Source: Acidovorax sp. (GTDB taxonomy: Bacteria; Pseudomonadota; Gammaproteobacteria; Burkholderiales; Burkholderiaceae_C). From it: DNA of 64,000 nucleotides. The number at the start of each line of letters is the position of its first letter. The first letter of the stretch is position 1. Under the pieces are notes generated by a model. It had not been told where the DNA came from. It saw only the letters and a list, made by a program, of their open reading frames with translations, and searched no databases. The translations under genes and the position numbers were made by a program. Of the stretch, positions 26,430 through 35,322 are shown piece after piece. The stretch is taken from positions 1-64,000 of the forward strand of contig JAITLO010000022.1 of assembly GCA_031277855.1 (NCBI GenBank), in the 5' to 3' direction.

Positions 26430-26652
26430 AAATTTCAATGACGTCAAGCAATGCCGTGCGGTGTTCACCCTGCGTTTATACCGGTGCCTGAGTCACTGCT
26501 GGCATGCTTTCTGCATCAGCCATGCATGCCTGCTCCATGGCAATGCAGCCCTTGACTCCCGCAGATGCTGAACAAGACCATTGCCAGGCTCTCAGGCTTA
26601 CGTGCATGGCCTGCCATGGCCCTGTGTTCTTTTCTTCCACGAGCTATTGCGC

Positions 26653-27984
26653 ATGCCCTCTGTCTTTGCCCTACGCCTTGGCCTTCTTGCCACACTCGCC
26701 TGCACCCAGCTCACCAGCCCGGCCTGGTGCGCCGACCTGGACCCTCGCCCCATACAGCCTCCACTCCAGCGCCTGGTGGAGCAAATGACACCCCAGCTGC
26801 GCAGCGTCTACCAAGACCTGCATGCCCACCCCGAACTGGGGTTTCAGGAAACCCGCACCGCCGCCGCACTGGCCACGGCCATGCGCAAGCTGGGCTTTGA
26901 GGTCACCGAGGGCGTTGGCAAGACCGGTCTGGTGGCGCTGTACCGCAACGGCACAGGCCCCACGGTGATGGTGCGCACCGAGATGGACGCCTTGCCCATG
27001 GAAGAAAAAACCGGCCTGCCCTATGCCAGCAAGGCCAAGGCCTTGTTCAACGGCAAGGACAGCTTTGTGGCCCACAGCTGCGGCCACGATATGCACATGA
27101 CCAGCTGGCTGGGCACGGCACAGGCCCTGCTGGGCCTGAAAGAGCAGTGGAAGGGCACGCTGATGTTTGTGGCCCAACCGGCCGAGGAGAGCTCTGGCGG
27201 TGCCAAGGCCATGCTGGCCGATGGGCTGTTTGAGAAATTTGGCAAACCCCACTATGCATTTGCGCTGCACACCGGCTCCATGGCCTACGGTACGGTGGGC
27301 TATGTGGCAGGTGCCGCGACCTCCAACTCCGACGGGCTGAACATTACCTTCCACGGCCGGGGCGGCCACGGTTCCATGCCGGCACAAAGCATTGACCCGG
27401 TGCTGATGGCCGCGCGCTTTGTGGTGGACGTGCAATCCGTGGTCAGCCGCGAGAAGGAACCTGCAGAGTTTGGCGTGGTCACCGTGGGTGCTTTCAATGC
27501 CGGCAGCGCGGGCAACATCATCCCCGACCAGGCCCGCGTGCTGGGTACCATCCGCAGCTACCAGGACGATGTGCGCAGCAAGCTGAAAGAAGGGGTGGAG
27601 CGCACGGCCAGGGCCACGGCAGCCATGGCGGGCGCACCCGCCCCAGAGATCAAGCTCACCCCGGGTGGAGATGCGGTGATCAACGACCCAGCCCTCACCC
27701 AGCGCACGGTGCAGCTGTTCAAAACTGTGCTGGGCGAGCAAAACGTGGTGGCGCTCTCGCCTTCATCGGCCAGCGAAGACTTCTCGGCCTTCGTCAACCA
27801 GGGCGTGCCGTCGCTGTTCTACGTCCTGGGCATCTCTGACCCCCAGCGCGTGGCGGAATCCAAGCAAGCGGGCGGCAAGCCCCTGCCCTTCAACCACTCG
27901 CCTTTTTATGCGCCGGTGCCCGAGCCCACGTTCCAGACCGGCATCACCACCATGACCTTGGCGGTGATGAATGTGATGCAGTAA
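26653..27984 (+). CDS. Secreted M20D amidohydrolase (hippurate hydrolase-like)
   Basis: The 443-residue protein has a signal peptide (residues 1-26) and the M20D fold that hydrolyses N-acyl amino acids or similar amides. Visible motifs are DLHAHPELGFQE, RTEMDALPMEE, HSCGHDMHM with metal histidines, QPAEESSGGAKAM with the catalytic glutamate pair, and FHGRGGHGSMP in the dimerisation domain. ATG 26653 starts exactly at the signal peptide, without a strong ribosome site. With the divergent M20 peptidase it forms a pair of secreted peptide or amide hydrolases. Substrates are unknown. Confidence 0.87.
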   Translation: MPSVFALRLGLLATLACTQLTSPAWCADLDPRPIQPPLQRLVEQMTPQLRSVYQDLHAHPELGFQETRTAAALATAMRKLGFEVTEGVGKTGLVALYRNGTGPTVMVRTEMDALPMEEKTGLPYASKAKALFNGKDSFVAHSCGHDMHMTSWLGTAQALLGLKEQWKGTLMFVAQPAEESSGGAKAMLADGLFEKFGKPHYAFALHTGSMAYGTVGYVAGAATSNSDGLNITFHGRGGHGSMPAQSIDPVLMAARFVVDVQSVVSREKEPAEFGVVTVGAFNAGSAGNIIPDQARVLGTIRSYQDDVRSKLKEGVERTARATAAMAGAPAPEIKLTPGGDAVINDPALTQRTVQLFKTVLGEQNVVALSPSSASEDFSAFVNQGVPSLFYVLGISDPQRVAESKQAGGKPLPFNHSPFYAPVPEPTFQTGITTMTLAVMNVMQ

Positions 27985-28008
27985 AGCCGGCCGGCCCAGG
28001 CCCGGCTT
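27984..28008. terminator. Hairpin shared by two convergent stop codons
   Basis: AAGCCGG (27984-27990) and CCGGCTT (28002-28008) form a 7 bp stem whose ends lie in the stop codons of the M20D gene (plus) and dtd (minus). T-runs are short, so intrinsic termination would be weak. Confidence 0.35.
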
Positions 28009-28465
28009 ACGCGGCGGCGGCCTGGGGCGCAATCCGCACAGGAATCGTCACCGGCCCGTCGTTCACCAGGTGCACCTGCATGTCGGCCGCAAAAATGCCG
28101 GTCTGCACCACGGGATGGCCCGCCCGGGCCTGGGCCACAAAGTAGTCATACAGGCGCTGGCCTTCGGCCGGTGCGGCGGCGCCGGTGAAACTGGGGCGGT
28201 TGCCGCCCTTGGTGTCGGCCGCCAGCGTGAACTGGCTGACCACCAGCAGGCCACCGCCCACGTCTTGCAGGCTGCGGTTCATCTTGCCGGCGTCATCTTG
28301 AAAAATGCGCAGCTTGAGCAGCTTGGCCAGCAGCTTGTCGGCCTCGGCCTCGCTGTCGCCCTGCTCGGCACACACCAGGGCCAACAGACCTTGTTCAATC
28401 TGGCCGGTGATCTGGCCATCCACTTCCACGCGCGCGCTTTTCACGCGCTGCACCACACTCAACAT
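28007..28465 (-). CDS. dtd: D-aminoacyl-tRNA deacylase
   Basis: Dtd removes D-amino acids (and glycine from tRNA-Ala) that were mischarged onto tRNA. The 152-residue protein matches family length. The [17 protein letters not shown] segment carries the SQFTL motif, and the cross-subunit motif is NDGPVTIPV (family NxGPVT). It begins [17 protein letters not shown] as is typical. It follows the CDF exporter gene by 17 bases on the same strand, so the two are probably co-transcribed. Confidence 0.96.
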   Translation of the reverse strand: MLSVVQRVKSARVEVDGQITGQIEQGLLALVCAEQGDSEAEADKLLAKLLKLRIFQDDAGKMNRSLQDVGGGLLVVSQFTLAADTKGGNRPSFTGAAAPAEGQRLYDYFVAQARAGHPVVQTGIFAADMQVHLVNDGPVTIPVRIAPQAAAA

Positions 28466-28482
28466 GGCTTGTTTCTCTCGTC

Positions 28483-29451
28483 TTAGTTTGTCGATGGAGG
28501 CTGCTGCGCCATGGCCTGCTCATAGGCGGTAGCCATGCCATCGGGCAGCACTTCGATGCGGGCCTGCAGGCCCGGCAAGGCCTGCATCAGCGCCTGTTCC
28601 ACCCGGGTGCGCCATTGTGCGGTGTGGGCCAGCGTCCACTGGCCTGGCGCATGCATGTGCAGGTCCACAAAGCTGCGCTCGCCCGCACGGCGGGTGGTGA
28701 TGCTGTCAAAGGCCACATCGACGCCCTCTTCGCTGCGCACCTGCTCGGCGCATTGCTCCAGGCAACGATCTATGGTGCTGCGAGCCTCGGCATCGAGGGC
28801 ACTGTCCATCAGGCCTTGCGAGGACTCCCACACCAGTTGACCACCCTGTACCAGGATATTCAGGCCCACGGCCACGGCCACGGCAGCGTCCAGCCACAAC
28901 CAGCCGGTGATATGGGCCAATGCCAGGCCGGCCACCACGCCCACCGAGGTCCAGACATCGGTGAGCAGATGGCGGGCATCGCCCTCCAGCGCCATGGAGC
29001 GATACAGACGCGCCGAGCGCAGCATCACCCAGGCCAGCCAGCCATTCAAGGCCGTGCTCAGCAGCGACAGGCCCAGGCCCCAGTCCAGGCGCTCCAGCGG
29101 TTGCGGGTTGATCCAGCGGTCCACTCCCACCCAGATGATGGCCAGGCTGGCCCCCACCACCAGCAGGCCTTCAAAGCCCGCCGAAAAATACTCGGCCTTG
29201 TGGTGGCCATAGGGGTGGTCATCATCCGCCGGGCGCTGGGCAATGGTGACCATGGCCAGCGCAAACATGGCGCCCGCCAGGTTGACGAAGGACTCCAGCG
29301 CATCCGACAACAGCCCTACCGAGCCCGTCAGCCACCAGGCCAGCATCTTCAACACAATGGTGATCAGCGCCACCACCACCGACAACCGCAGCAAGCCATG
29401 CGGCGAGCGCCAGCCACCCGCCCGGGGCGATGGAGCAATGTGGTTTGCCAT
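28483..29451 (-). CDS. Cation diffusion facilitator (CDF) family exporter
   Basis: CDF proteins export Zn2+, Fe2+ or other divalent cations in exchange for protons. The 322-residue protein has six membrane helices, [13 protein letters not shown] in helix II, the loop motif [15 protein letters not shown], the helix V metal motif HLLTD, and a C-terminal cytoplasmic metal-sensing domain (about residues 215-300, [12 protein letters not shown]). ATG 29451 is preceded by AGAGGG. The metal specificity cannot be fixed. dtd lies downstream in the same unit. Confidence 0.9.
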   Translation of the reverse strand: MANHIAPSPRAGGWRSPHGLLRLSVVVALITIVLKMLAWWLTGSVGLLSDALESFVNLAGAMFALAMVTIAQRPADDDHPYGHHKAEYFSAGFEGLLVVGASLAIIWVGVDRWINPQPLERLDWGLGLSLLSTALNGWLAWVMLRSARLYRSMALEGDARHLLTDVWTSVGVVAGLALAHITGWLWLDAAVAVAVGLNILVQGGQLVWESSQGLMDSALDAEARSTIDRCLEQCAEQVRSEEGVDVAFDSITTRRAGERSFVDLHMHAPGQWTLAHTAQWRTRVEQALMQALPGLQARIEVLPDGMATAYEQAMAQQPPSTN

Positions 29452-29626
29452 GGACCCTCTCAAAAAGCAGTTCGCAATGCCCGGCATTAGACCACCGCCA
29501 TGGCGGATCTCGGCTGCGGCGGCATCTGCACAACAATGTGCCGAAGCGGTCTATGCATATGCCTGCAACACATACCAGCCGTGGTGAAATGTGGTCACTA
29601 CCTCCCCCACGCACACAGCCACCGCC

Positions 29627-31705
29627 ATGTCCGCAAGCCCTGATTCCGCCACCACCGTCATCGGCGCCTGCCCGCATGACTGCCCCGATACCTGCTCGCT
29701 GCGCACCACCGTGGTCGATGGCGTGGCCACCCGGGTGCAAGGCAATACCGAACACGCCCACACCGGCGGCGTGCTGTGCGCCAAGGTCAGCAAATACACG
29801 GAGCGCAGCTACCACGCGCAGCGCGTGCTACAGCCTTTGAAGCGTGTGGGCCCCAAAGGTGCATCCGGGAGCGGCCAGTTCATTCCCGTGGGCTGGGATG
29901 AGGCCCTCCGCGATATCGCCCAGCGCCTGCACGCCATTGCCCAGCGCGCGCCCGAGGCCGTGCTGCCCTATAGCTATGCCGGCACCATGGGCCAGGTCCA
30001 GGGCGAGAGCATGGACCGCCGCTTTTTCCACCAACTGGGCGCCAGCCTGCTGGACCGCACCATCTGCTCCAGCGCCGGTGGCGAGGCGCTGGCCCACACC
30101 TATGGCGGCAAGCTGGGCATGCGGGTGGAATTTTTTGCCGAGAGCCAGCTGATCCTCATCTGGGGCAGCAACTCCATTGCCAGCAATCTGCATTTCTGGC
30201 GCTATGCCCAGGAAGCCAAACGCAACGGCGCCAAGCTGGTGTGCATAGACCCGCGCCACAGCGAGACGGCCGACAAATGCCACGAGCATCTGCAGCTGCT
30301 GCCCGGCACCGACGCCGCGCTGGCCCTGGCGCTGATGCACGAGCTGATTCGCAATGACTGGCTGGACCACGACTACATTGCCCGCCACACCCTGGGCTGG
30401 GAAGCACTCAAGGAGCGCGCCCTGCAGTGGCCGCCCGAGCGTGCGGCCCAGGTCTGCGGCCTGCCCGTGGAGCAGATCCGCCAGCTGGCGCGCGACTACG
30501 GCACCACACGCCCCGCCGCCATCCGCCTGAACTACGGCATGCAGCGCGTGCGCGGCGGCGGCAATGCGGTGCGCGCCGTAGCTTGCTTGCCGGCCCTGGT
30601 GGGTGCCTGGCGCCACCGTGCCGGCGGCCTGCTGCTGTCCAGCTCGGGCGTGGCGCCTTTTCAAAAGGCCGCGCTGCAGCGCCCCGACCTGCTGGGCACG
30701 CGCCGACCACGCACGCTGAACATGAGCCAGATTGGCGATGTGCTGCTGCACCCCGGTGATGCCAAGTTTGGCCCCCAGGTCGAGACCGTGGTGGTCTACA
30801 ACAGCAACCCCGTGGCCGTGGCGCCCGAATCGGCCAAGGTGGCGGCCGGCTTTGCGCGGGAAGACCTGTTCACCGTGGTGCTGGAGCATTTCATGACCGA
30901 CACCGCCGACCACGCCGACTATGTGCTGCCCGCCACCACGCAGCTGGAGCATTGGGACATTCACGGCAGCTACGGCCACACCGATGTGCTGCTGAACCGC
31001 CCGGCCATTGCCCCCCAAGGGCAGGCCCGCAGCAATGCGCAAATCTTCCGCGACCTGGCCGCGCAAATGGCCAGCCTGGATGCTGCCTTTGCCGCGCCAC
31101 ATTTTCAAGACTCCGATGAGGCGCTGTGCCGCACAGCAGTAGCAGGTACAGCTATAGATTTTGAAGATCTGCTGCAGCACGGCTTTGCCCACATTCCCGT
31201 GGCGGAGGCACCGTTTGCCGAAGGCGGGTTCGCCACGCCCTCGGGCAAATGCGAGTTCGACAACCCCAGGCTGGCAGCGCTGGGCATCAACACCTTGCCG
31301 GACTATGTGCCGAACTACGAGCCGCCCACGGCCGCATTTCCGCTGGCCATGATCTCGCCGCCGGCACGCAATTTTCTCAACAGCACGTTTGCGAACGTGG
31401 CCAGCCTGAACCGCATGGAGCAGCGCCCGCTGCTGGAGTTGCACCCCGACGACGCCGCCGCACGCGGCATTGCCGATGGCGACCGTCTGCGCGTATTCAA
31501 CGCCCGGGGCGAGCATGTCTGCCACGCCGCCATCAACGGCCGCGCCCGCGCCGGCTTGGTGGTGGGGCTGGGCATCTGGTGGCGCAAGCAGGGCGACAAC
31601 GGCACGAATGTGAACGAACTCACCCACCAACAGCTCACCGACATCGGCCGTGGCCCGTGTTTTTATGACTGTGCGGTGGAGGTGGAAAAATTAAACACCC
31701 CCTGA
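29627..31705 (+). CDS. Molybdopterin-dependent oxidoreductase with N-terminal 4Fe-4S site
   Basis: The protein of about 692 residues belongs to the DMSO reductase superfamily (COG0243). The N-terminal cluster ligands are C15, C19, C23 and C51 (CPHDCPDTC and GGVLCAK). The Mo-bis-MGD fold is indicated by DRTICSSAGGEAL, LIWGSNSIASN, CIDPRHSETAD, TDTADHADYVLPATT and a C-terminal cap with RNFLNSTFAN. No twin-arginine signal is seen, so it is probably cytoplasmic. No electron-transfer or membrane subunit is adjacent, and the substrate is unknown. A GTG at 29591 is an alternative start. The stop codon lies inside repeat copy c6. Confidence 0.88.
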   Translation: MSASPDSATTVIGACPHDCPDTCSLRTTVVDGVATRVQGNTEHAHTGGVLCAKVSKYTERSYHAQRVLQPLKRVGPKGASGSGQFIPVGWDEALRDIAQRLHAIAQRAPEAVLPYSYAGTMGQVQGESMDRRFFHQLGASLLDRTICSSAGGEALAHTYGGKLGMRVEFFAESQLILIWGSNSIASNLHFWRYAQEAKRNGAKLVCIDPRHSETADKCHEHLQLLPGTDAALALALMHELIRNDWLDHDYIARHTLGWEALKERALQWPPERAAQVCGLPVEQIRQLARDYGTTRPAAIRLNYGMQRVRGGGNAVRAVACLPALVGAWRHRAGGLLLSSSGVAPFQKAALQRPDLLGTRRPRTLNMSQIGDVLLHPGDAKFGPQVETVVVYNSNPVAVAPESAKVAAGFAREDLFTVVLEHFMTDTADHADYVLPATTQLEHWDIHGSYGHTDVLLNRPAIAPQGQARSNAQIFRDLAAQMASLDAAFAAPHFQDSDEALCRTAVAGTAIDFEDLLQHGFAHIPVAEAPFAEGGFATPSGKCEFDNPRLAALGINTLPDYVPNYEPPTAAFPLAMISPPARNFLNSTFANVASLNRMEQRPLLELHPDDAAARGIADGDRLRVFNARGEHVCHAAINGRARAGLVVGLGIWWRKQGDNGTNVNELTHQQLTDIGRGPCFYDCAVEVEKLNTP

Positions 31706-31767
31706 GGCGCTAACGCGCCTTCCCCCTCTCTCTCGCTGCGCGAGGGAGGGGGACGACACCGGCGCCT
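31697..31767 (+). repeat. Covarying 3'-end element, copy c6 (end of Mo enzyme)
   Basis: The TGA in CACCCCCTGAG is the stop codon of the upstream gene. Helix I is GGCGC-TAAC-GCGCC and helix II is CCCCCTCTCTC/GAGGGAGGGGG. Helix III appears truncated after GACGACACCGGCGCC. It faces copy c7 across about 130 bases. Confidence 0.7.
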
Positions 31768-31894
31768 AGCAGGGATACAAGGCGGCCCCCTAGCGAATGG
31801 GGCGAGGCATGCACCAAGGGCACTCTTGCGCAGCGTTCTCTGGGCTTACCCTCTCTCCCACATGCGGGCGAGGGCTAAGGCCAGGACGCAGAGC

Positions 31895-32027
31895 TTAAAA
31901 CTGGCGCGGCCCAGATCAGGGACAGCGAGCAAGGGCCGCCCCGCAGCGAGGCTGTCGTCCCCCTGCCCGCGAGCGCAGCGAAGCGAAGAGCGGGGGGAAG
32001 GCACGCAGTGCCTCAGGGGGGTGTCCT
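31895..32027 (-). repeat. Covarying 3'-end element, copy c7 (after LysR gene)
   Basis: On the minus strand it begins at the end of the LysR TGA (GGACACCCCCCTGAG). Helix I is GGCAC-TGC-GTGCC and helix III is GACAGC/GCTGTC (31921-31926 with 31951-31956). It is nearly the same as c1, including the ACTGGCGCGGCCC tail. With c6 it fills the 320-base gap between convergent genes. Confidence 0.72.
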
Positions 32028-32938
32028 CAATCCTCATCCATGTCGCCGAACTGCTGGACCAGATGGTCCAGCAGCGCCCGCACCGCCGGCAGCTGGCCTC
32101 GGCGTGAGGCAAAGACGGCGTGCACGATTTCGGCGCGTGGCTCCCAGCCCGGCAGCACCTGCACCAGCGCGCCGCTGCGCAGAGCCTCTTGCACAAACAT
32201 CATGGGCAGTTGCACCACGCCCACACCCTGAAGGGCCGCATCACGCAGTGTCACCATGGACTGTGTCACCAGGCGCGGCTGGTGGCGCACCTCGGCGCGC
32301 TCACCCTTGGGGCCCAGTAGCAGCCAGCGGTGGGTTTCCTGCAACTGGCCCATGTCCAGACTGGGCCAGGCCGCCACATCCATGGGCCCACCGGCCTGGC
32401 CCATGCGCTCCACCAGGGCGGGGCTGGCCAGCAGACATTGCCGGCGCTCTGCCAGCCGGCGTAGCACCAGGTCGCTGTCTTCCAGTGGTGGCGGGCGCAC
32501 GCGTATGGCCAGGTCCAGCCCCTCGCCCACCACATCCACACGGCGGTTGGTTTCGTCCACCTGCAGCGTCACCTCGGGATAGCGCGCCATAAAGCTGGCC
32601 AGCATGGCCCCTACCCGGGCGGTCAGCAGGGCCACGGGGCAGCTCAGCCGCACCACACCGCAGGGCATGCTGTGGGCCATGACCACCGAGGCCTCGGCCG
32701 CCTCGGCCTCGGTCAGCATGGCACGGCAATGCTCGTAGTAACGCTGGCCCATGTCGGTGACGGAAAAGCTGCGCGTGGAGCGCCGCAGCAGTTGGGCGCC
32801 CAGGCGCTCTTCCAACTGGGCCACACGGCGGCTGAGTTTGGATTTGGGAATGCCCAGGGCGCGCCCGGCTGCCGCAAAACCGCCGTGCTCCACCACCAGG
32901 GCGTAGTAGGAAAGATCGTTGAGATCGGGCAGGCTCAT
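32027..32938 (-). CDS. LysR family transcriptional regulator
   Basis: The 303-residue regulator has an N-terminal winged helix (residues 5-65, AAAGRALGIPKSKLSRRVAQ as the recognition region) and a LysR substrate-binding domain (about 90-295, RLSCPVALLTARVGAM onward). It is divergent from the pirin gene over 133 bases, and an isochorismatase-like gene follows the pirin. By the usual LysR arrangement it probably controls those two genes. The inducer is unknown. Its stop codon touches repeat copy c7. Confidence 0.9.
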   Translation of the reverse strand: MSLPDLNDLSYYALVVEHGGFAAAGRALGIPKSKLSRRVAQLEERLGAQLLRRSTRSFSVTDMGQRYYEHCRAMLTEAEAAEASVVMAHSMPCGVVRLSCPVALLTARVGAMLASFMARYPEVTLQVDETNRRVDVVGEGLDLAIRVRPPPLEDSDLVLRRLAERRQCLLASPALVERMGQAGGPMDVAAWPSLDMGQLQETHRWLLLGPKGERAEVRHQPRLVTQSMVTLRDAALQGVGVVQLPMMFVQEALRSGALVQVLPGWEPRAEIVHAVFASRRGQLPAVRALLDHLVQQFGDMDED

Positions 32939-33071
32939 TGTTTTAAAAATAGAACGCTGAAGGTGAATATTGTGGACTACTCAGATCTTTGTCCCGAATT
33001 CATACTTTCTCCCATGTTCAACGGAAGGCGTGCGGATCCACCAGCACCCGTCCCCACCAAGGAGAAATGCC

Positions 33072-33977
33072 ATGCTCAAGCGCGTTCTGGGCGTTTACGA
33101 AGCCCCTCTTCCCCACTGGGTGGGCAATGGCTTTCCCGTGCGTTCGCTGTTCAGCTATGGCGACCACGGCAAGGCTTTGAGCCCCTTTTTGTTGCTGGAC
33201 CATGCAGGCCCGCACCAGTTCACCCCCACCACCAGCCGCCGCGGCGTAGGTACCCACCCGCACCGGGGATTCGAGACCGTGACCATCGTCTACGAAGGTG
33301 AAGTCGCCCACCGCGACTCCACCGGCGCGGGCGGCACCATAGGCCCCGGCGATGTGCAGTGGATGACGGCAGCCTCGGGCATCTTGCACGAGGAGTACCA
33401 CTCCGACGCCTATGCCCAAACCGGTGGCAATTTCGAGATGGTGCAGCTGTGGGTCAACCTGCCTGCCAAGGACAAGCTGAGCGCCCCCGGCTACCAGACG
33501 CTGCTGAATGCCGACATTCCCACCGTGCCCCTGCCCGATGGGGCCGGCAGCCTGCGGGTGATTGCCGGTGACTACAGCGCGGCCCACGCCAAGGCACAAG
33601 GCCCTGCCCGTACCTTCACGCCCATCAATGTGTGGGATGTGCGGCTTGCGGCCGGCGCCAGCACCGAGCTGCATGCCCAGCCCGGCCACACGCTGGCCCT
33701 GGTGGTGCTGCACGGCACGGTGCTGATCAATGGCCAGGAAGTGGCCCGTGCCGGGCAACTGGTGCACCTGGACCGCGCCGGTGATGTGGTGCAGCTGGAG
33801 GCCAACAACGACGTCACGCTGCTGTGGCTGTCGGGCGAGCCTATCGAGGAACCGGTGGTGGGCTATGGCCCGTTCGTGATGAACACCGAGGACGAGATTG
33901 CGCAAGCCATGGCGGACTTCCGCAGCGGCCAATTCGGGCAGATCCCGCCGGTGGACCGCAGCGCAGCGTCGCACTGA
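33072..33977 (+). CDS. Pirin family protein
   Basis: Pirins are bicupin proteins, some with quercetin dioxygenase activity and others regulatory. The 301-residue protein has the N-terminal cupin metal site THPHRGFETVT together with GILHEE, giving the usual three His and one Glu. The C-terminal cupin starts near residue 190. AGGAG lies about eight bases before ATG 33072. It probably forms a unit with the downstream isochorismatase-like gene, 96 bases away, under the divergent LysR regulator. Confidence 0.92.
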   Translation: MLKRVLGVYEAPLPHWVGNGFPVRSLFSYGDHGKALSPFLLLDHAGPHQFTPTTSRRGVGTHPHRGFETVTIVYEGEVAHRDSTGAGGTIGPGDVQWMTAASGILHEEYHSDAYAQTGGNFEMVQLWVNLPAKDKLSAPGYQTLLNADIPTVPLPDGAGSLRVIAGDYSAAHAKAQGPARTFTPINVWDVRLAAGASTELHAQPGHTLALVVLHGTVLINGQEVARAGQLVHLDRAGDVVQLEANNDVTLLWLSGEPIEEPVVGYGPFVMNTEDEIAQAMADFRSGQFGQIPPVDRSAASH

Positions 33978-34073
33978 CGGCATCCCTCACTGCCGCCAAC
34001 GCCTGCATCCCGCAGGTGTTGGCCGCGCACAGCCTTTTTTGACCTTCCCTCCACCCTTCGCAAAGGAAAAACC

Positions 34074-34703
34074 ATGCGCAACAAGCCCTATGTACGCCTC
34101 GATAAAGACAATGCCGCCGTGCTGCTGGTGGACCACCAGACCGGACTTTTGTCCCTGGTGCGCGACATCGATCCCGACAAGTTCAAAAACAATGTGCTGG
34201 CTCTGGCCGATATGGCCGAGTACTTCAAGCTGCCCACCATCTTGACCACCAGCTTTGAAGACGGCCCCAACGGCCCGCTGGTGCCCGAGCTGAAGGAAAA
34301 ATTCCCCACCGCGCCCTATATCGCCCGCCCCGGCCAGATCAATGCCTGGGACAACGAAGACTTCGTCAAGGCGGTGAAAGCCACGGGCAAAAAACAGCTC
34401 ATCGTGGCCGGCGTGGTGACCGAAGTCTGCGTGGCCTTCCCTGTGCTTTCGACTCTGGAAGAAGGCTTTGATGTGTTTGTGATTGCCGACGCCTCGGGCA
34501 CCTTTAACTCCATGACCCAGCAAGCCGCCTGGAGCCGCATGGAGCAAGCCGGCGCCCAGCTGATGACCTGGTTTGGCGCGGCCTGCGAGCTGCACCGCGA
34601 CTGGCGCAACGATGTGCATGGTCTGGGCACCTTGTTCAGCAACCACATCCCCGACTACCGCAATCTGATGAACAGCTACAGCACGCTGACAGCCGCCAAA
34701 TAA
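34074..34703 (+). CDS. Isochorismatase-like cysteine hydrolase (YcaC type)
   Basis: The 209-residue protein has the cysteine-hydrolase triad: Asp in VLLVDHQTG, Lys in RPGQINAW / KKQLIVAG context, and the nucleophile Cys in GVVTEVCVAF. The overall sequence is closest in style to E. coli YcaC, a hydrolase of uncertain substrate, rather than to true isochorismatases. AAAGGA precedes ATG 34074. A LysR-pirin-YcaC arrangement suggests a stress or xenobiotic response unit, which is an inference. Confidence 0.9.
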   Translation: MRNKPYVRLDKDNAAVLLVDHQTGLLSLVRDIDPDKFKNNVLALADMAEYFKLPTILTTSFEDGPNGPLVPELKEKFPTAPYIARPGQINAWDNEDFVKAVKATGKKQLIVAGVVTEVCVAFPVLSTLEEGFDVFVIADASGTFNSMTQQAAWSRMEQAGAQLMTWFGAACELHRDWRNDVHGLGTLFSNHIPDYRNLMNSYSTLTAAK

Positions 34704-34780
34704 GCCCACAGCCACCTGCTCGCTGCGCCGTATGACTGAGATATGGCAAAGCGAGCAGTCTTCAGAGTGTGTTGACGCGC

Positions 34781-35164
34781 TCAGGCATCCACAGCAGCAC
34801 GGACGGACACCGCACAGGCCTGCTGCACCTCGTCTTCATGCAGCTGTTCTTCGGCATAGGCCACGCCCCAATCGCGCATGGCCAGCAGCACGGGCTGCAG
34901 CGACTGACCCAGCGTGGTCAGCGCATAGTCCACACGCGGCGGCACCTCGGCATACACGGTGCGCCGCACAATGCCGGCTTCTTCCAGCTCGCGCAGCTGC
35001 AAGGTCAGCATGCGCTGGGTGATGCCGCCAATGGCGCGGCCCAGCTCGCTGAAGCGCTTGCTGCCCTGCATCAAGTGAAACAGGATGACGGGCTTCCAGG
35101 TGCCCCCCATCACGGACAGCGTGACCTCCACGGCGCAGCCGCTTTTGCGGTTCAGTTTTTTCAT
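34781..35164 (-). CDS. HxlR family transcriptional regulator
   Basis: HxlR proteins are small dimeric winged-helix regulators of redox or electrophile stress. The 127-residue form starting at ATG 35164 has the conserved early cysteine (SGCAVEVTL), GGTWKPVILFHLMQG, FSELGRAIGGITQRMLTLQLRELE split over the recognition helix, and YALTTLGQSL. AAGG lies eight bases before the chosen ATG; an ATG at 35215 would add 17 residues. It is divergent from an oxidoreductase gene with a composite inverted repeat in between, suggesting direct control. Confidence 0.88.
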   Translation of the reverse strand: MKKLNRKSGCAVEVTLSVMGGTWKPVILFHLMQGSKRFSELGRAIGGITQRMLTLQLRELEEAGIVRRTVYAEVPPRVDYALTTLGQSLQPVLLAMRDWGVAYAEEQLHEDEVQQACAVSVRAAVDA

Positions 35165-35238
35165 GGCGTTGGCCTTGTTCGGGGCTGCCGATCCTAGCGC
35201 CATCCCTTTATTCATGCATTACTTACATTTTTAATACT

Positions 35239-35265
35239 ACGCCACAAATATGTTTGTTCTGGCGT
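35239..35265. promoter_or_regulatory. Nested inverted repeat between HxlR and oxidoreductase genes
   Basis: Outer arms ACGCC (35239-35243) and GGCGT (35261-35265) enclose inner arms ACAAA (35244-35248) and TTTGT (35253-35257) around TATG. This is a plausible HxlR dimer site, about 75 bases before the regulator start and 58 before the oxidoreductase start. Confidence 0.45.
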
Positions 35266-35322
35266 TATGGAATGTAGCTAGGCACCATGCAGTCCTCTCT
35301 TTTTCTGACACAAAGACCTGCC

